Source: Comamonas piscis
Lineage (GTDB): Bacteria > Pseudomonadota > Gammaproteobacteria > Burkholderiales > Burkholderiaceae_C
DNA length: 64,000 nt
Assembly (NCBI RefSeq): GCF_014109725.1
Contig: NZ_CP058554.1
Coordinates: 2,604,001 to 2,668,000 of the forward strand
Direction of reading: 5' to 3'
Shown: positions 29,717-37,941 of the stretch, piece after piece
Layout of the letters: every line of letters starts with the position of its first letter
Numbering within the stretch: the stretch's first letter is position 1
Translations under genes and position numbers: made by a program
Notes under the pieces: generated by a model
What the model was told of the DNA's origin: nothing
Databases searched by the model: none
Seen by the model: the letters and a program-made list of their open reading frames with translations, nothing else

Positions 29717-31210
29717 TCAGCTTGCTTTGTCTGCGCTGGGCCGCGCATCTGCCAGCCATTGTGCAAGCTTTGGGTGGTCCGTCTTGCCACTGGCCGTCTG
29801 CGGCCAGGGCGCGGCGCTGAACCAGCGGCGCGGGCACTTGTGCGCTTCCAGCTGGCTGCGGCACCAGTCGGCCAGCTCGCGGGCCAGCGCGGCATCGGCC
29901 AGCGGCTGCAGTGGCGGCTGCCCAGGCACGGGGCTCGCATCGTCACGCAATTGCAGCGCCACCCACACCTGCTTGCCGCGCAGCGCATCATCAACGCCAT
30001 GCACCGATGCAGCGGCCACGCGCGGGTGCTCGCAGAGCAGGGCTTCGACTTCTTCGGGGAACAGATTCTTGCCCTGGGTGACGATCATGCGCTTCTCGCG
30101 CCCGACCAGGGTCAGCATGCCTTGTGCATCCAGGCTGCCCATATCGCGCACGCTCAGCCAATCGCCATCGCGCAGCGCGGCGGTCGCATCGGCTTGCGCG
30201 CCGACATAGTCGATAAACAGCATGGGGCTGCGCAGCCAGATGGTGCCCACGTTGCCGCTGGGCAGCGGCTGCATGTTGGCATCGCGGATCTGCAGCTGCA
30301 CATTGCTGAAGGCCCGGCCCACCACCTGCGGCGGAGCGTCGGCATTGGCATCCATCCAGGCGATAAAGCTCGATTCCGAGGCGCCGTAGAACTCGACGAT
30401 TCGGGCGTTGGGGAACAGTGCCTGCAGGGCGGGCGTGTGCTGGCGCATCCAGCGCGCGCCGCTGATCATCAATAGCTCCAGCGATTCAACCGGCGCGATG
30501 GCGCGGCGCTCGGCCAGCTGCAGCATCACCAACAGCTGGCTGGGCACGGCGACGAGGCATGGCGTGGCCCGCTCGCGCAAGCTAGCCAGGCACTGGCTGG
30601 CAGAAAAGCGCGGCTGCAGCTGCATGCCGCCACCCGTCCAGATGCCTTGCAGCGCGCCAAACAAGAACAGCGAATGCGACAGGCTGCCTGGCGCCATCAC
30701 GCAGCCGTTGGCCGCCTGACCAAAGCTGTCTACGCACACGCGAAAGCTCTCGCTCCAGGACTGGTGGTGGCGCCTGAAGCCCTTGGGCAGACCGGTGCTG
30801 CCGGAAGTAAAGCCGATGTAGAAGGGCTGCAGCGTTGGATCGCCTTGGTCATCGCTGCGCGGGGTGGCGGCCAGCGCATCAATCCATTGCTGTGCTTGCG
30901 CTTGCTGCGCGGGCGACCAGGCCTTGTCGCCCAGCGCGGCGCAGCGGCCGCTGGCGTTGGTGGCCAAAAAATCGGTGATCAGCGCGGCCGGCGACTGGCT
31001 GGCATCCAGCAGGCGGGTGTGGGGGGCGTTCTGGGCCTCCAAGGCCCGGGCCCGCTGCTGCACGGCGGCATGCAGATCGGCAAAGCGGATGCGCTGCTGG
31101 CCATCATCGATGGCGATGGCATCGGGCCGCTGCTGCGCCCAGTGGGCCAGTGGGCCATGCACCAGGCGCTGCCAGGGTGCCAGGCTGTGCGTTACTTCAG
31201 ATCCGTTCAC
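29717..31210 (-). CDS. Acyl-CoA synthetase / AMP-binding ligase (YhfT-like) in the biotin-uptake operon
   Basis: The roughly 497-residue ANL-family enzyme has the P-loop IGFTSGSTGLPKG, the motif EFYGASES, the hinge region TLVGREKRMIVTQGKNLFPEE and the C-terminal catalytic Lys in TASGKTDH. It should adenylate a carboxylic acid and form its CoA ester. The GTG start at 31210 overlaps the bioY stop (GTGA), implying translational coupling. Its place after bioY matches the Bacillus subtilis order yhfU-yhfT-yhfS (recalled from biotin regulon studies). The substrate, for example pimelate or a longer diacid, is not known. Confidence 0.8.
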   Translation of the reverse strand: MNGSEVTHSLAPWQRLVHGPLAHWAQQRPDAIAIDDGQQRIRFADLHAAVQQRARALEAQNAPHTRLLDASQSPAALITDFLATNASGRCAALGDKAWSPAQQAQAQQWIDALAATPRSDDQGDPTLQPFYIGFTSGSTGLPKGFRRHHQSWSESFRVCVDSFGQAANGCVMAPGSLSHSLFLFGALQGIWTGGGMQLQPRFSASQCLASLRERATPCLVAVPSQLLVMLQLAERRAIAPVESLELLMISGARWMRQHTPALQALFPNARIVEFYGASESSFIAWMDANADAPPQVVGRAFSNVQLQIRDANMQPLPSGNVGTIWLRSPMLFIDYVGAQADATAALRDGDWLSVRDMGSLDAQGMLTLVGREKRMIVTQGKNLFPEEVEALLCEHPRVAAASVHGVDDALRGKQVWVALQLRDDASPVPGQPPLQPLADAALARELADWCRSQLEAHKCPRRWFSAAPWPQTASGKTDHPKLAQWLADARPSADKAS

Positions 31211-31806
31211 AGGCGGCGACCGCCAAAGCGCCAGTCGGGCAGGCCGCGCGCCACTGTGTGCACAATCAGCGCCACCAGCGCGCACTTGACCAGGTCACCC
31301 GGCACAAACACCAGGGTGCCGACGGCAGCCTGCACAAAGCTCAGCTTGGCCAGCAGCATAAGGCCCAGCACCCCAAAGGCATGGACCACCACAATGCCAC
31401 CCGCCACCGATGCGGCAAAGGCACAAGCCGCCAGCCGCGCGGGCGACGAATGCTTGCCCGCCAGAGCCCGCATCACCATGCCCGCCACCGCAGCTGCCAT
31501 CGGGTAAGCGATCAGGTAGCCCGCCGATGGCAAAAAGAACACGCCCATGCCGCCCCGGCCACCGGACAGCAGTGGCAAGCCCAGGGCCACCGCCGCCAAA
31601 AACAGCACCATCGCCTGAAAGCCCATGCGCGCGCCCAGCATGCAGCCGGCCAGCATCACGCCTGTCGTCTGTGCGGTGATCGGCACGCCCAATGGCAGAT
31701 CGATCTTGGGAATCATGCCGAAAGCGGCCAGCAGCGCGGCAAACAGCGCCACCATGGCAATGCGCTGGGCGCGGGTTTCGGTGTGGTGCTCGGAGGTCAT
31801 AGGCAT
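31207..31806 (-). CDS. bioY: Biotin transporter substrate-binding protein BioY
   Basis: The 199-residue integral membrane S-component has six hydrophobic segments. It carries the BioY hallmark patterns LPLGVPITAQTTGVMLAG and LPLLSGGRGGMGVFFLPSAGYL. It binds biotin and works with the BioM ATPase and BioN coupling protein. ATG 31806 is used; ATG 31800 is equally possible. It sits 39 bases downstream of bioN and overlaps the ligase start. Confidence 0.93.
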   Translation of the reverse strand: MPMTSEHHTETRAQRIAMVALFAALLAAFGMIPKIDLPLGVPITAQTTGVMLAGCMLGARMGFQAMVLFLAAVALGLPLLSGGRGGMGVFFLPSAGYLIAYPMAAAVAGMVMRALAGKHSSPARLAACAFAASVAGGIVVVHAFGVLGLMLLAKLSFVQAAVGTLVFVPGDLVKCALVALIVHTVARGLPDWRFGGRRL

Positions 31807-31845
31807 GTCCGTGTCTTTCTAACGATCGTTAAGGGCGCCACGCTG

Positions 31846-32439
31846 CTAGAGCTTGAGGCGAATGGCCAGCGCATCGGCCACCTTGCGGGCGGTGATGAGC
31901 ATATGGATGGTGAGGGGCGCCAGCAGACGCCAGCCGCCCGATCGGCCGGTGCGCACGCGGTAGGCATCGGCCAGGCGCTGCCACTGCACAAAAAACTGCT
32001 CGGCAAAGCGCAGCATCAGCCCCAGCTGCAAGGCCAGGCGCTCTACCGGCAGGCCCAGGCGGGCAAGCGGCGACAGCAGCCACTCGGCCACGCCCAGCAG
32101 ATCACCAAAGCGGGTGGTCGCTGTCAGCATCGCGCCCAGCATGGTCGTGCTGACCAGGCGCAGGCCGCTGGCCAGGCCCAGCCAGGGTTGGCCGGTCGCC
32201 GCATGCAGGCCGCCCACCAATGCAGAGGCAATCACGGCCACAACGACCAGCCGGCGCGTAGGGCGCGAGGCCGCGCCCAGGCTGGCGTACAACAAGGCAA
32301 TCGCAGCAAAGGCCAGCGCTTGTATGCGCAGATCGCTGAGCGCCAACAGCAACACGCTGCTCAGGGCCAGCAAAAAGAGCTTGAGGCCGGCAGGCAGCCG
32401 GTGCATCCAGCTGGGGATTTCGCTGTAGAGCGTGCCCAT
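31846..32439 (-). CDS. bioN: Energy-coupling factor transmembrane protein BioN
   Basis: The 197-residue CbiQ/EcfT-family protein has the coupling motif region LGLMLRFAEQFFVQWQRLADAYRVR and a terminal amphipathic helix. It links BioM ATP hydrolysis to BioY. The start ATG shares one base with the bioM stop (TAATG), so it is translationally coupled. Confidence 0.88.
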   Translation of the reverse strand: MGTLYSEIPSWMHRLPAGLKLFLLALSSVLLLALSDLRIQALAFAAIALLYASLGAASRPTRRLVVVAVIASALVGGLHAATGQPWLGLASGLRLVSTTMLGAMLTATTRFGDLLGVAEWLLSPLARLGLPVERLALQLGLMLRFAEQFFVQWQRLADAYRVRTGRSGGWRLLAPLTIHMLITARKVADALAIRLKL

Positions 32440-33209
32440 TACGGCGCCCCTGGTGTGGGTTGGGGGGCGGGGGTCACATCCAGCTGTTGGGCAATGCGCG
32501 TTTGCACATCCGCCTCATAGGCCGCGCAAACCTTGGTGCCCGGGCCATCGCCGCGCAGCTGGCCATGCTCCAGCCACAGCACGCGTTCAAAGTGGCGCAC
32601 ATGGTCCAGCACATGGGTGGAGATGATGACCTGGGCGGGAGCGGCATCCAGCTCACGCGCCAGGCGTGCCTGACCGGGCAGATCCAGACTCGCAAAGGGC
32701 TCGTCCAGCAACATCACCTGCGGGGCGGCCATCAGCATCGCCAAAAAACAGACCTGCTGGCGCTGGCCCTGGCTCAGGCCACTGACGGCGCGCGGCGCCC
32801 AGTCGGGCAGGCCCCGTGCGGCCAAAAACTCCCTTGCTTGCACGATGGCCGCCTTGCGGGCCACACCTCGGTATTGCAGGCTCAGGCCCAGCTCTTCCTC
32901 CACGGTGGGGAAGATGATCTGGTCATCCGGGTTCTGGAACATCAGGCCCACCACGCCGGGCAGTTGCTCGCGCTGGCGCTGCACATCGCATCCTGCCACC
33001 TGCACGCTGCCCTGGTGGGCATGCTCCAGCCCGCAGAGCAGCCTGAACAGGCTGGTCTTGCCTGCGCCGTTATCGCCGATCAGCCCGATGCGCCGCTCCG
33101 TCAAATGCAGGCTCAGACCCTGAAACACCGTTTGCGCACCTCGGTGGAGGTGCACATCGCTCAGGCGGATGTCTGCAGTGGTAACGGTCTGGGCCAAAGG
33201 GAGATTCAT
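32439..33209 (-). CDS. bioM: Biotin ECF transporter ATPase BioM
   Basis: The 256-residue ABC ATPase has Walker A GDNGAGKTS (residues 44-52), the Q-loop MFQNPDDQIIFPTVEEELG typical of ECF ATPases, the signature LSQGQRQQ, Walker B VMLLDEPFASLD and the switch STHVLDH. It is the first gene of the operon bioM-bioN-bioY-ligase-thiolase. No biotin synthesis genes lie in the window, so this unit is for uptake. No BirA- or BioR-type operator was recognised upstream. Confidence 0.9.
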   Translation of the reverse strand: MNLPLAQTVTTADIRLSDVHLHRGAQTVFQGLSLHLTERRIGLIGDNGAGKTSLFRLLCGLEHAHQGSVQVAGCDVQRQREQLPGVVGLMFQNPDDQIIFPTVEEELGLSLQYRGVARKAAIVQAREFLAARGLPDWAPRAVSGLSQGQRQQVCFLAMLMAAPQVMLLDEPFASLDLPGQARLARELDAAPAQVIISTHVLDHVRHFERVLWLEHGQLRGDGPGTKVCAAYEADVQTRIAQQLDVTPAPQPTPGAP

Positions 33210-33891
33210 GTCAGCTCTGTGGAGCAGCGAATGGGACGCTGCCGCCTGATTTCAAAAAATGCAGTTGCACGTCGCCGTGATGGTGCAGCGGAGTGGCAGG
33301 TTTGGTACCCCATCTTCCATGCCTGTGATGGCTGGGCGACGGGCTGACTTGCCAAGCTGTGGTCGCTGGCAAAGCCCATGCAGACACGGCTTGCGGCTGG
33401 CTTGCTGGGCTGGGTCGTATTGTCGCACCAAGTCCTGGCAAGGGGCAGGCCCGGCAAAGCGCGCGATTCAGCCACAGGGACCGTGTTTTTGCCGGGTGTT
33501 TTATACGATGTTGTTAGAAGTTGACGTAAAGATGCCCACAAGTTCGCTTAACGTTGCGACAAAACGCAGGCTCGGCCTGCCACCCGGCCTGCCGATAATC
33601 CCGCGAGGGGGTTCAAAAAGCATAGCAAAAAATGCGATGGATAAAGGGTTTGTGCAAGCTTGCCTTCAGGCGCGCAGATCAATTCCCAAAAAGTGCCAAG
33701 TTACGTGTGGGGTTATGCGACCAGTTCCGGGGTGCTTTGTTCAACAAACAACTGTATAAGCACAGACGTTTTCTGACAGACAGCAAAGAATCTCCATGGT
33801 GCAATAGAGACATTCCACAGTTCCCATCCCGCGTTGGGGTGGCAGAGGCCTCGGTTCAGCAGTTCCAGTCTCCGTGGAAAGGAGGTTCTCC
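33210..33891. other. Intergenic region between bioM and a small membrane-protein gene
   Basis: No convincing protein gene is seen; the long plus-strand frame at 33259-33759 has atypical composition and no ribosome-binding site. A palindrome TTTGTTCAACAAA lies at 33736-33748, and a possible structured leader at 33813-33885 is listed separately. The bioM promoter should be near 33210-33540 but no clear box was found. Confidence 0.55.
33813..33885 (+). promoter_or_regulatory. Possible structured RNA leader abutting the ribosome-binding site
   Basis: TTCCAC (33813-33818) can pair with GTGGAA (33874-33879), which runs straight into the ribosome-binding site AGGAGG. Inside lies a 7-bp hairpin CCATCCC (33824-33830) / GGGGTGG (33836-33842), loop GCGTT. 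A closing stem next to the Shine-Dalgarno is the layout of translational riboswitches, but no known class was recognised. Confidence 0.35.
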
Positions 33892-34059
33892 ATGTTTCAC
33901 CACCACAGCCATTGGTTCGATGCAGCCTCTTTTATTGCCTTGGTACTAGCCGTATTGCTGGCATTCACATTAACGATCTGGCCGGGCACCAGCGCAGCAG
34001 CGGCAGATTCGCTGGCACATATGCTGCAGGGCATGATCCAGGTCTGGAACCGTCCCTGA
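33892..34059 (+). CDS. Small single-pass membrane protein, 55 residues
   Basis: The ATG at 33892 has a near-perfect ribosome-binding site (AAAGGAGG, about seven bases upstream). The peptide begins MFHHHSHWFDAASF and has one strong membrane helix of about 20 residues (roughly 13-33). A short hydrophilic tail ends VWNRP. A terminator follows at 34107, so it has its own short transcript. The function is unknown. The N-terminal histidine cluster could bind a metal, which is only a guess. Confidence 0.65.
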   Translation: MFHHHSHWFDAASFIALVLAVLLAFTLTIWPGTSAAAADSLAHMLQGMIQVWNRP

Positions 34060-34106
34060 TCGATTTCTCTCCGGTGGATGCCTGATGGTATCTACTGCTC
34101 AATCAC

Positions 34107-34139
34107 AAGCCGCCCGTGCATGCAGCAGGGCGGCTTTTT
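34107..34139 (+). terminator. Terminator after the small membrane-protein gene
   Basis: A 9-bp stem AAGCCGCCC / GGGCGGCTT with a 12-base loop is followed by a T-run. Confidence 0.85.
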
Positions 34140-34313
34140 GCTGCTCGCGTCAGCCTTTCTATAGACGCTTTTGGAATGAACTGATATCCATAATTTCTGA
34201 GCGAACGCTCCCTGGTCGGTTCATACTTGCGGGTTTGCTGCAGCGCTATCGACGCGGGGCTTGGAAAGGCTCACATCTGGTTGCTGCTGTTTTTCGATTG
34301 CCTGGAGTTTTTG

Positions 34314-35150
34314 ATGTTTGCTCGTATGTCCTTCGCCGCAGGCCGCCGTGCCGTGATGGCCAGTGCCGCTGTCGCCTTGATTGCTACTTTGTCCGCGCCC
34401 GCGATGGCCCAAGACACCGCCAAGAAGAGCCTGAAGATTGGCGCCACTGCGGGTTCTAACTACGACCTGCTGCAAAAAGGCATCCTGCCGCAGTTGGAGA
34501 AGAAGGGCTACCAGATCAAGCTGATCGAGTTCAACGACTATGTGCAGCCCAACCTGGCGCTGTCCGATGGCTCGCTGGACGCCAATTTCTTTCAGCACCG
34601 CGCCTACTTTGACCAGTTCACCACCGACCGCAAGCTGGCGCTGACGGCCATCGTGCAAGGCCCCGTGGCGCCGATGGGCGTCTACAGCAAAAAGCACAAG
34701 ACCCTGGCCGATATCCAGAACGGCGCCAAGGTAGCGTTGCCCAATGACCCGAGCAATCTGGCACGCGCGCTGCTGGTGCTTCAGCAAGCCGGTCTGGTCA
34801 AAATCAAAGAGGGCGTAAATCCCGCCCGTATCTCCGAGCTGGACCTGGCCGCCAACCCGCACAAGCTCAAGTTTGTGGCGCTGGAAGCCGCCCAACTGCC
34901 ACGCGTGCTGGAAGACGCTGACTACGTGGTCGTCAACGGCAACTTTGCCGTCTCCTCGGGCCTGAAGCTGAGCGAAGCCGTGGTGCTGGAGAACACCCCC
35001 GACCAGTACCTGAACGTGGTCGCCGTCAAGACCGGCAACGAGAAAAGCGCTTGGGCCCAGGACCTGGCAGCCGCCTACCGCTCGCCCGAGTTCAAGGCCG
35101 TGGTGGACAGCCAGTTCCCAGGCTATGCCAAGCCTGCTTTCTTGAAGTAA
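34314..35150 (+). CDS. MetQ/NlpA-family ABC transporter substrate-binding protein, orphan
   Basis: The roughly 278-residue protein has a Sec signal peptide ending APAMAQ, without a lipobox. The mature domain has LKIGATAGSNYDLLQ, LIEFNDYVQPNLAL, DANFFQHRAYFDQF and VALPNDPSNLARALLVLQQAGL, the NlpA/MetQ pattern for methionine-type ligands. No metN ATPase or metI permease gene is in the window, so it must borrow a transporter or serve another role. ATG 34314 has CTGGAG seven bases upstream; the longer ORF would start before the signal peptide. Confidence 0.85.
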   Translation: MFARMSFAAGRRAVMASAAVALIATLSAPAMAQDTAKKSLKIGATAGSNYDLLQKGILPQLEKKGYQIKLIEFNDYVQPNLALSDGSLDANFFQHRAYFDQFTTDRKLALTAIVQGPVAPMGVYSKKHKTLADIQNGAKVALPNDPSNLARALLVLQQAGLVKIKEGVNPARISELDLAANPHKLKFVALEAAQLPRVLEDADYVVVNGNFAVSSGLKLSEAVVLENTPDQYLNVVAVKTGNEKSAWAQDLAAAYRSPEFKAVVDSQFPGYAKPAFLK

Positions 35151-35178
35151 AGCACTGCGCCCGGTTTGCCGGGAGCTG

Positions 35179-36396
35179 TCAGCGCATCCGCGCTTGCACC
35201 TCGGCTTCCAGATGCTGCAGCGCGCGCAGCTCCATCTGCTGGAGCTGCAGACGCTGTGCTGCTGGCAACTCGCCCAGCATCGATGCGGCCCCCAAATCGC
35301 TCAGCACCGCATCGCCGGTGTCTGGGTTCCACAAAATATTGTGGGCATACAGATCCCCATGCAACATGCCTTGGCCATGCAGATGCGCCACGGCGCTGCG
35401 CACCTGCGCCAACAGGCGTTGCGCAGCGGTCGCAGAAAACCGGGCATCGTCGGCATAGACATCGCGTGTGCAGCTGGCCAGGCTGGGCGGGCCAGCCAAT
35501 GGCTGCAGGCCGGGCGTGAGCAGCGGCAAGACCATCGCCAACTCTGGGGTGCTGGCATCCGCATCTGGCTGCAGCACCGCCAGCGGTGTCAGCAAATGCG
35601 GGTGCTGGCCGGCGGCCAGGCCTGCCGCCATCTCTGATTGGGGCGTGCCATCGCTGGTCTGCCCCGCCTTGAATACTTTTAGCGCCACATCGGCGCCACC
35701 ATCCATCGGCGTCGCCCGGTAGATATGGCCGCTGGCGCCTTGGCCCAGCAGCTCTTGCCGCTGCAGATCCTCACTGCGCCACGCCGCTGCCGCGTTGGCC
35801 TGCAGCACCTGCTGCTCGCTGCCCAAAGTCATCGGGTTGCCGGCCATCGCCAGCCATGCCAGCGCCGGCATGGCCAGCACCTCGGGCGGCAGTGCGGTAA
35901 AGCGGTTGCCGGCCAGGCGCAGTAGCTCCAGCCGGGGACTGTTGGCAAGGCCGCTTGGCAGGCTCTGCAGCTGGTTGCAGGCCAGCATCAGCTTTTGCAG
36001 ACGGGGGCGCTCACCCAGGCTATCCGGCAGCTCGGTAATCTGGTTGTCGGTCAGGATCAGCCAGCGCAGCTGCGGCGGCAGGCTATCGGCCGCCACGATT
36101 CGGATCTGGCAGGCCTTGAAGCCCACCATCTCCAACTTCGGCATATGGCCCAGCACACGTGGCAGCTCGGTAAACGGGTTGTTTGACGCAAACAGCACCC
36201 GCAGTTGGCCAAAGCGGGTCAGGTCATCGGGCAGGGTGCTGAGCTGGTTGCCGCTGAGGTCGAGTACTTCGAGGGTGTCGGCGAGCGCAAAAAGTTCGCG
36301 TGGAAACTCGCGCAGGCCCGCAGCCAGCTTGATCTGGCGGGCGCCGCGCAGCGCGCCGCTGTGCAGCTGCTCCTGGAGGGTTTGAAGGCTTTGCAT
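35179..36396 (-). CDS. Leucine-rich-repeat / protein kinase fusion
   Basis: The 405-residue protein has about six LRR units in residues 40-190 (for example LEVLDLSGNQLSTLPDDL and LRWLILTDNQITELPDSL). A Ser/Thr kinase-like domain follows, with G-loop LLGQGASGHIYRA (217-229), Lys240 in VALKVF, catalytic loop HGDLYAHN (346-353, in place of HRDLKxxN) and SDLGA (366-370, in place of DFG). Asp348 and Asp367 are kept, so activity is possible. The kinase C-lobe is short. There is no signal peptide. It converges on the MetQ-like gene and starts just after the copper operon; no partner gene was seen. Confidence 0.75.
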   Translation of the reverse strand: MQSLQTLQEQLHSGALRGARQIKLAAGLREFPRELFALADTLEVLDLSGNQLSTLPDDLTRFGQLRVLFASNNPFTELPRVLGHMPKLEMVGFKACQIRIVAADSLPPQLRWLILTDNQITELPDSLGERPRLQKLMLACNQLQSLPSGLANSPRLELLRLAGNRFTALPPEVLAMPALAWLAMAGNPMTLGSEQQVLQANAAAAWRSEDLQRQELLGQGASGHIYRATPMDGGADVALKVFKAGQTSDGTPQSEMAAGLAAGQHPHLLTPLAVLQPDADASTPELAMVLPLLTPGLQPLAGPPSLASCTRDVYADDARFSATAAQRLLAQVRSAVAHLHGQGMLHGDLYAHNILWNPDTGDAVLSDLGAASMLGELPAAQRLQLQQMELRALQHLEAEVQARMR

Positions 36397-36464
36397 CGCT
36401 GCACAGTGTAGGTGCTGGCAGCGCATGCCAACCCCAGATCTGGCTTGATCTGGGACCGTAGCGA

Positions 36465-36851
36465 TTACTGGGCCCGCTCAATGCGGGTGATAGTCAGGCT
36501 GCCGCCGTCGTCCTGTACATGAAAGCGCACCCTGTCGCCCGGGTTGAACTGCGCCAACTGCGTGGCGTCCTTCAGGCCAAACACCATGGTCATCGCCGGC
36601 ATGTTCAGGTTCTTGATATCTTCATGGCGGATGGTCAGCTTGCTGCCGCGCTTGTCCACGCGGGTGATCTCGCCTGCGGTCATCACCGCATCGGCGGCTG
36701 TGGTTGCCATGGGTGAGGATTCCGGTGCTGCGGCCGCAGCCGGTGCGGCGCTGCCATGGCTGGCGTGGTCGGCGTGGTTCTGGGCCAGTGCCGGGGTCAG
36801 CAGGCTGCAAGCCAGGGTGAAGGCGGCCAGGGTAGAGGTCGTGGTGCTCAT
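36465..36851 (-). CDS. CusF-like periplasmic copper-binding protein
   Basis: The 128-residue protein has a signal peptide (ending ALAQ), a His/Ala-rich linker and a CusF-type small beta-barrel. The barrel includes MTAGEITRVDKRGSKLTIRH and IKNLNMPAMTMVF, then FNPGDRVRFHV; the two methionines in NMPAMTM are the expected Cu(I)/Ag(I) ligands. It is the last gene of the copper operon. It would bind and hand over periplasmic copper. Confidence 0.85.
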   Translation of the reverse strand: MSTTTSTLAAFTLACSLLTPALAQNHADHASHGSAAPAAAAAPESSPMATTAADAVMTAGEITRVDKRGSKLTIRHEDIKNLNMPAMTMVFGLKDATQLAQFNPGDRVRFHVQDDGGSLTITRIERAQ

Positions 36852-36889
36852 TCAATGCTCCAAAGGTCAATGCAAAAAGATCGGTTCGC

Positions 36890-37396
36890 TCAGCCGCGGT
36901 AGGCGCTGAAAACGCGGGTCGTGACGTCGCTGCCTGGCCCGGTCTTGATGACCAGCAGCACATCAAACAGGTCTTTGCGGCCGCCGTAGGCGGGGCCGTC
37001 CATGCCGGGGCTGCCGATCGGCATGCCGGGTACCGCAATGCCCAGGGCCCTGGGCTTTTGCTGCAGCAGCTTGCGCACATCGGCGGGCGGCACATGGCCT
37101 TCCACCAGGTAGCCGGCCACCAGGGCGGTATGGCAGGAGCCCAGGCGGACGGGCAGGCCCAGCCTGGCGCGCACTGCGTTGTTGCCGCTGTCGTGCACGG
37201 TGGCGCTAAAGCCCGCTTGTTCCATCAGCGCGATCCAGTCCTTGCAGCAGCCGCAGTTCGGGTCTTTCCAGACTTCGATGGGCGTGGGGGCAGGTTGGGC
37301 CGCCAGCGCGGCTGGGCCCGTGGTGATGGCAGTGGCCAGGCCAAGGGCCAGCATCTGCAGGGTGCGGCGGCGTTGGTGGGTAGGGGAGTCGAGCAT
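36890..37396 (-). CDS. DUF411 metal-binding protein
   Basis: The roughly 168-residue exported protein has a basic twin-arginine-like leader (HQRRRTLQMLALGLA) and the DUF411 core. The core shows VWKDPNCGCCKDWIALM with the conserved Cys cluster, LGSCHTALV, YLVEGHVPPADVRKLL and VPGMPIGSPGM. DUF411 genes recur in copper-resistance loci. ATG 37396 is chosen because AGGAG lies seven bases upstream; ATG 37426, which overlaps the cupredoxin stop as ATGA, is an alternative. Confidence 0.8.
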   Translation of the reverse strand: MLDSPTHQRRRTLQMLALGLATAITTGPAALAAQPAPTPIEVWKDPNCGCCKDWIALMEQAGFSATVHDSGNNAVRARLGLPVRLGSCHTALVAGYLVEGHVPPADVRKLLQQKPRALGIAVPGMPIGSPGMDGPAYGGRKDLFDVLLVIKTGPGSDVTTRVFSAYRG

Positions 37397-37422
37397 GGTG
37401 GGCTCCTGGCTGTGGTTCATCG

Positions 37423-37926
37423 TCATTCCGTCACCGTGAACGTGCCGGTCATCCCTGCCTGGTAGTGGCCGGGGATCAGGCAGGCAAAGTCAAAACTGCC
37501 GGCGCGGTTGAAGTGCCAGACCAGGTCCTCGCTTTTTTGCGGCGCCACATGGGCCATGTAGGGCTCGGCATGCTCCATGCCGGGGTACTTCAGCATCATC
37601 TGCGCATGCTGTGCGAGCGAAGCCTTGGTGCCCAGCACCACTTCGTGCATCACCTGGCCCTTGTTGACGACGCGCAGGCGCAGGGTTTCGCCCTTTTTGA
37701 CCGTGAAGTGCGCGGGCGAGAAGCGCATGTCATCGCCCATGTTCAGGTCGATGCTGCGGCGGGCCTGCTTGGCATCGCCAGCTATGCCCCAGTCCTTTTG
37801 TTCCAGGGGTGCGGTGCGGGATGCGGCAGCGCTGGGCGCGGCGGCATGGTTTGCATTGCCGTGCGCGTAAACGGTGCTGGCGCTGGCCAGCAGTGTGCAA
37901 GCCAGCAGGTAAGGGATGTTTTTCAT
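37423..37926 (-). CDS. Cupredoxin-domain protein (copper-binding)
   Basis: The 167-residue protein has a signal peptide (MKNIPYLLACTLLASASTVYA), a His/Ala-rich spacer and a plastocyanin-like domain. The type 1 copper ligands can be traced in VMHEVVLG (His) and FDFACLIPGHYQAGMTG (Cys, His, Met). It should bind copper in the periplasm and may pass electrons to or from the multicopper oxidase encoded just upstream. Confidence 0.85.
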   Translation of the reverse strand: MKNIPYLLACTLLASASTVYAHGNANHAAAPSAAASRTAPLEQKDWGIAGDAKQARRSIDLNMGDDMRFSPAHFTVKKGETLRLRVVNKGQVMHEVVLGTKASLAQHAQMMLKYPGMEHAEPYMAHVAPQKSEDLVWHFNRAGSFDFACLIPGHYQAGMTGTFTVTE

Positions 37927-37941
37927 GGGATGGCTCCGGTT

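Noticed and set aside
31150..32520. 456-residue plus-strand frame across bioY and bioN
   Set aside because: Composition is typical of antisense frames in GC-rich DNA and it runs through three well-supported genes.
33259..33759. Plus-strand frame of 166 residues upstream of the small membrane protein
   Set aside because: No ribosome-binding site, odd Cys/Trp-rich composition and no motif; the region is probably regulatory.
35160..35172. CCCGG-TTTG-CCGGG hairpin between the MetQ-like gene and the LRR-kinase
   Set aside because: The stem is short and no T-run follows, so it is not a convincing terminator.
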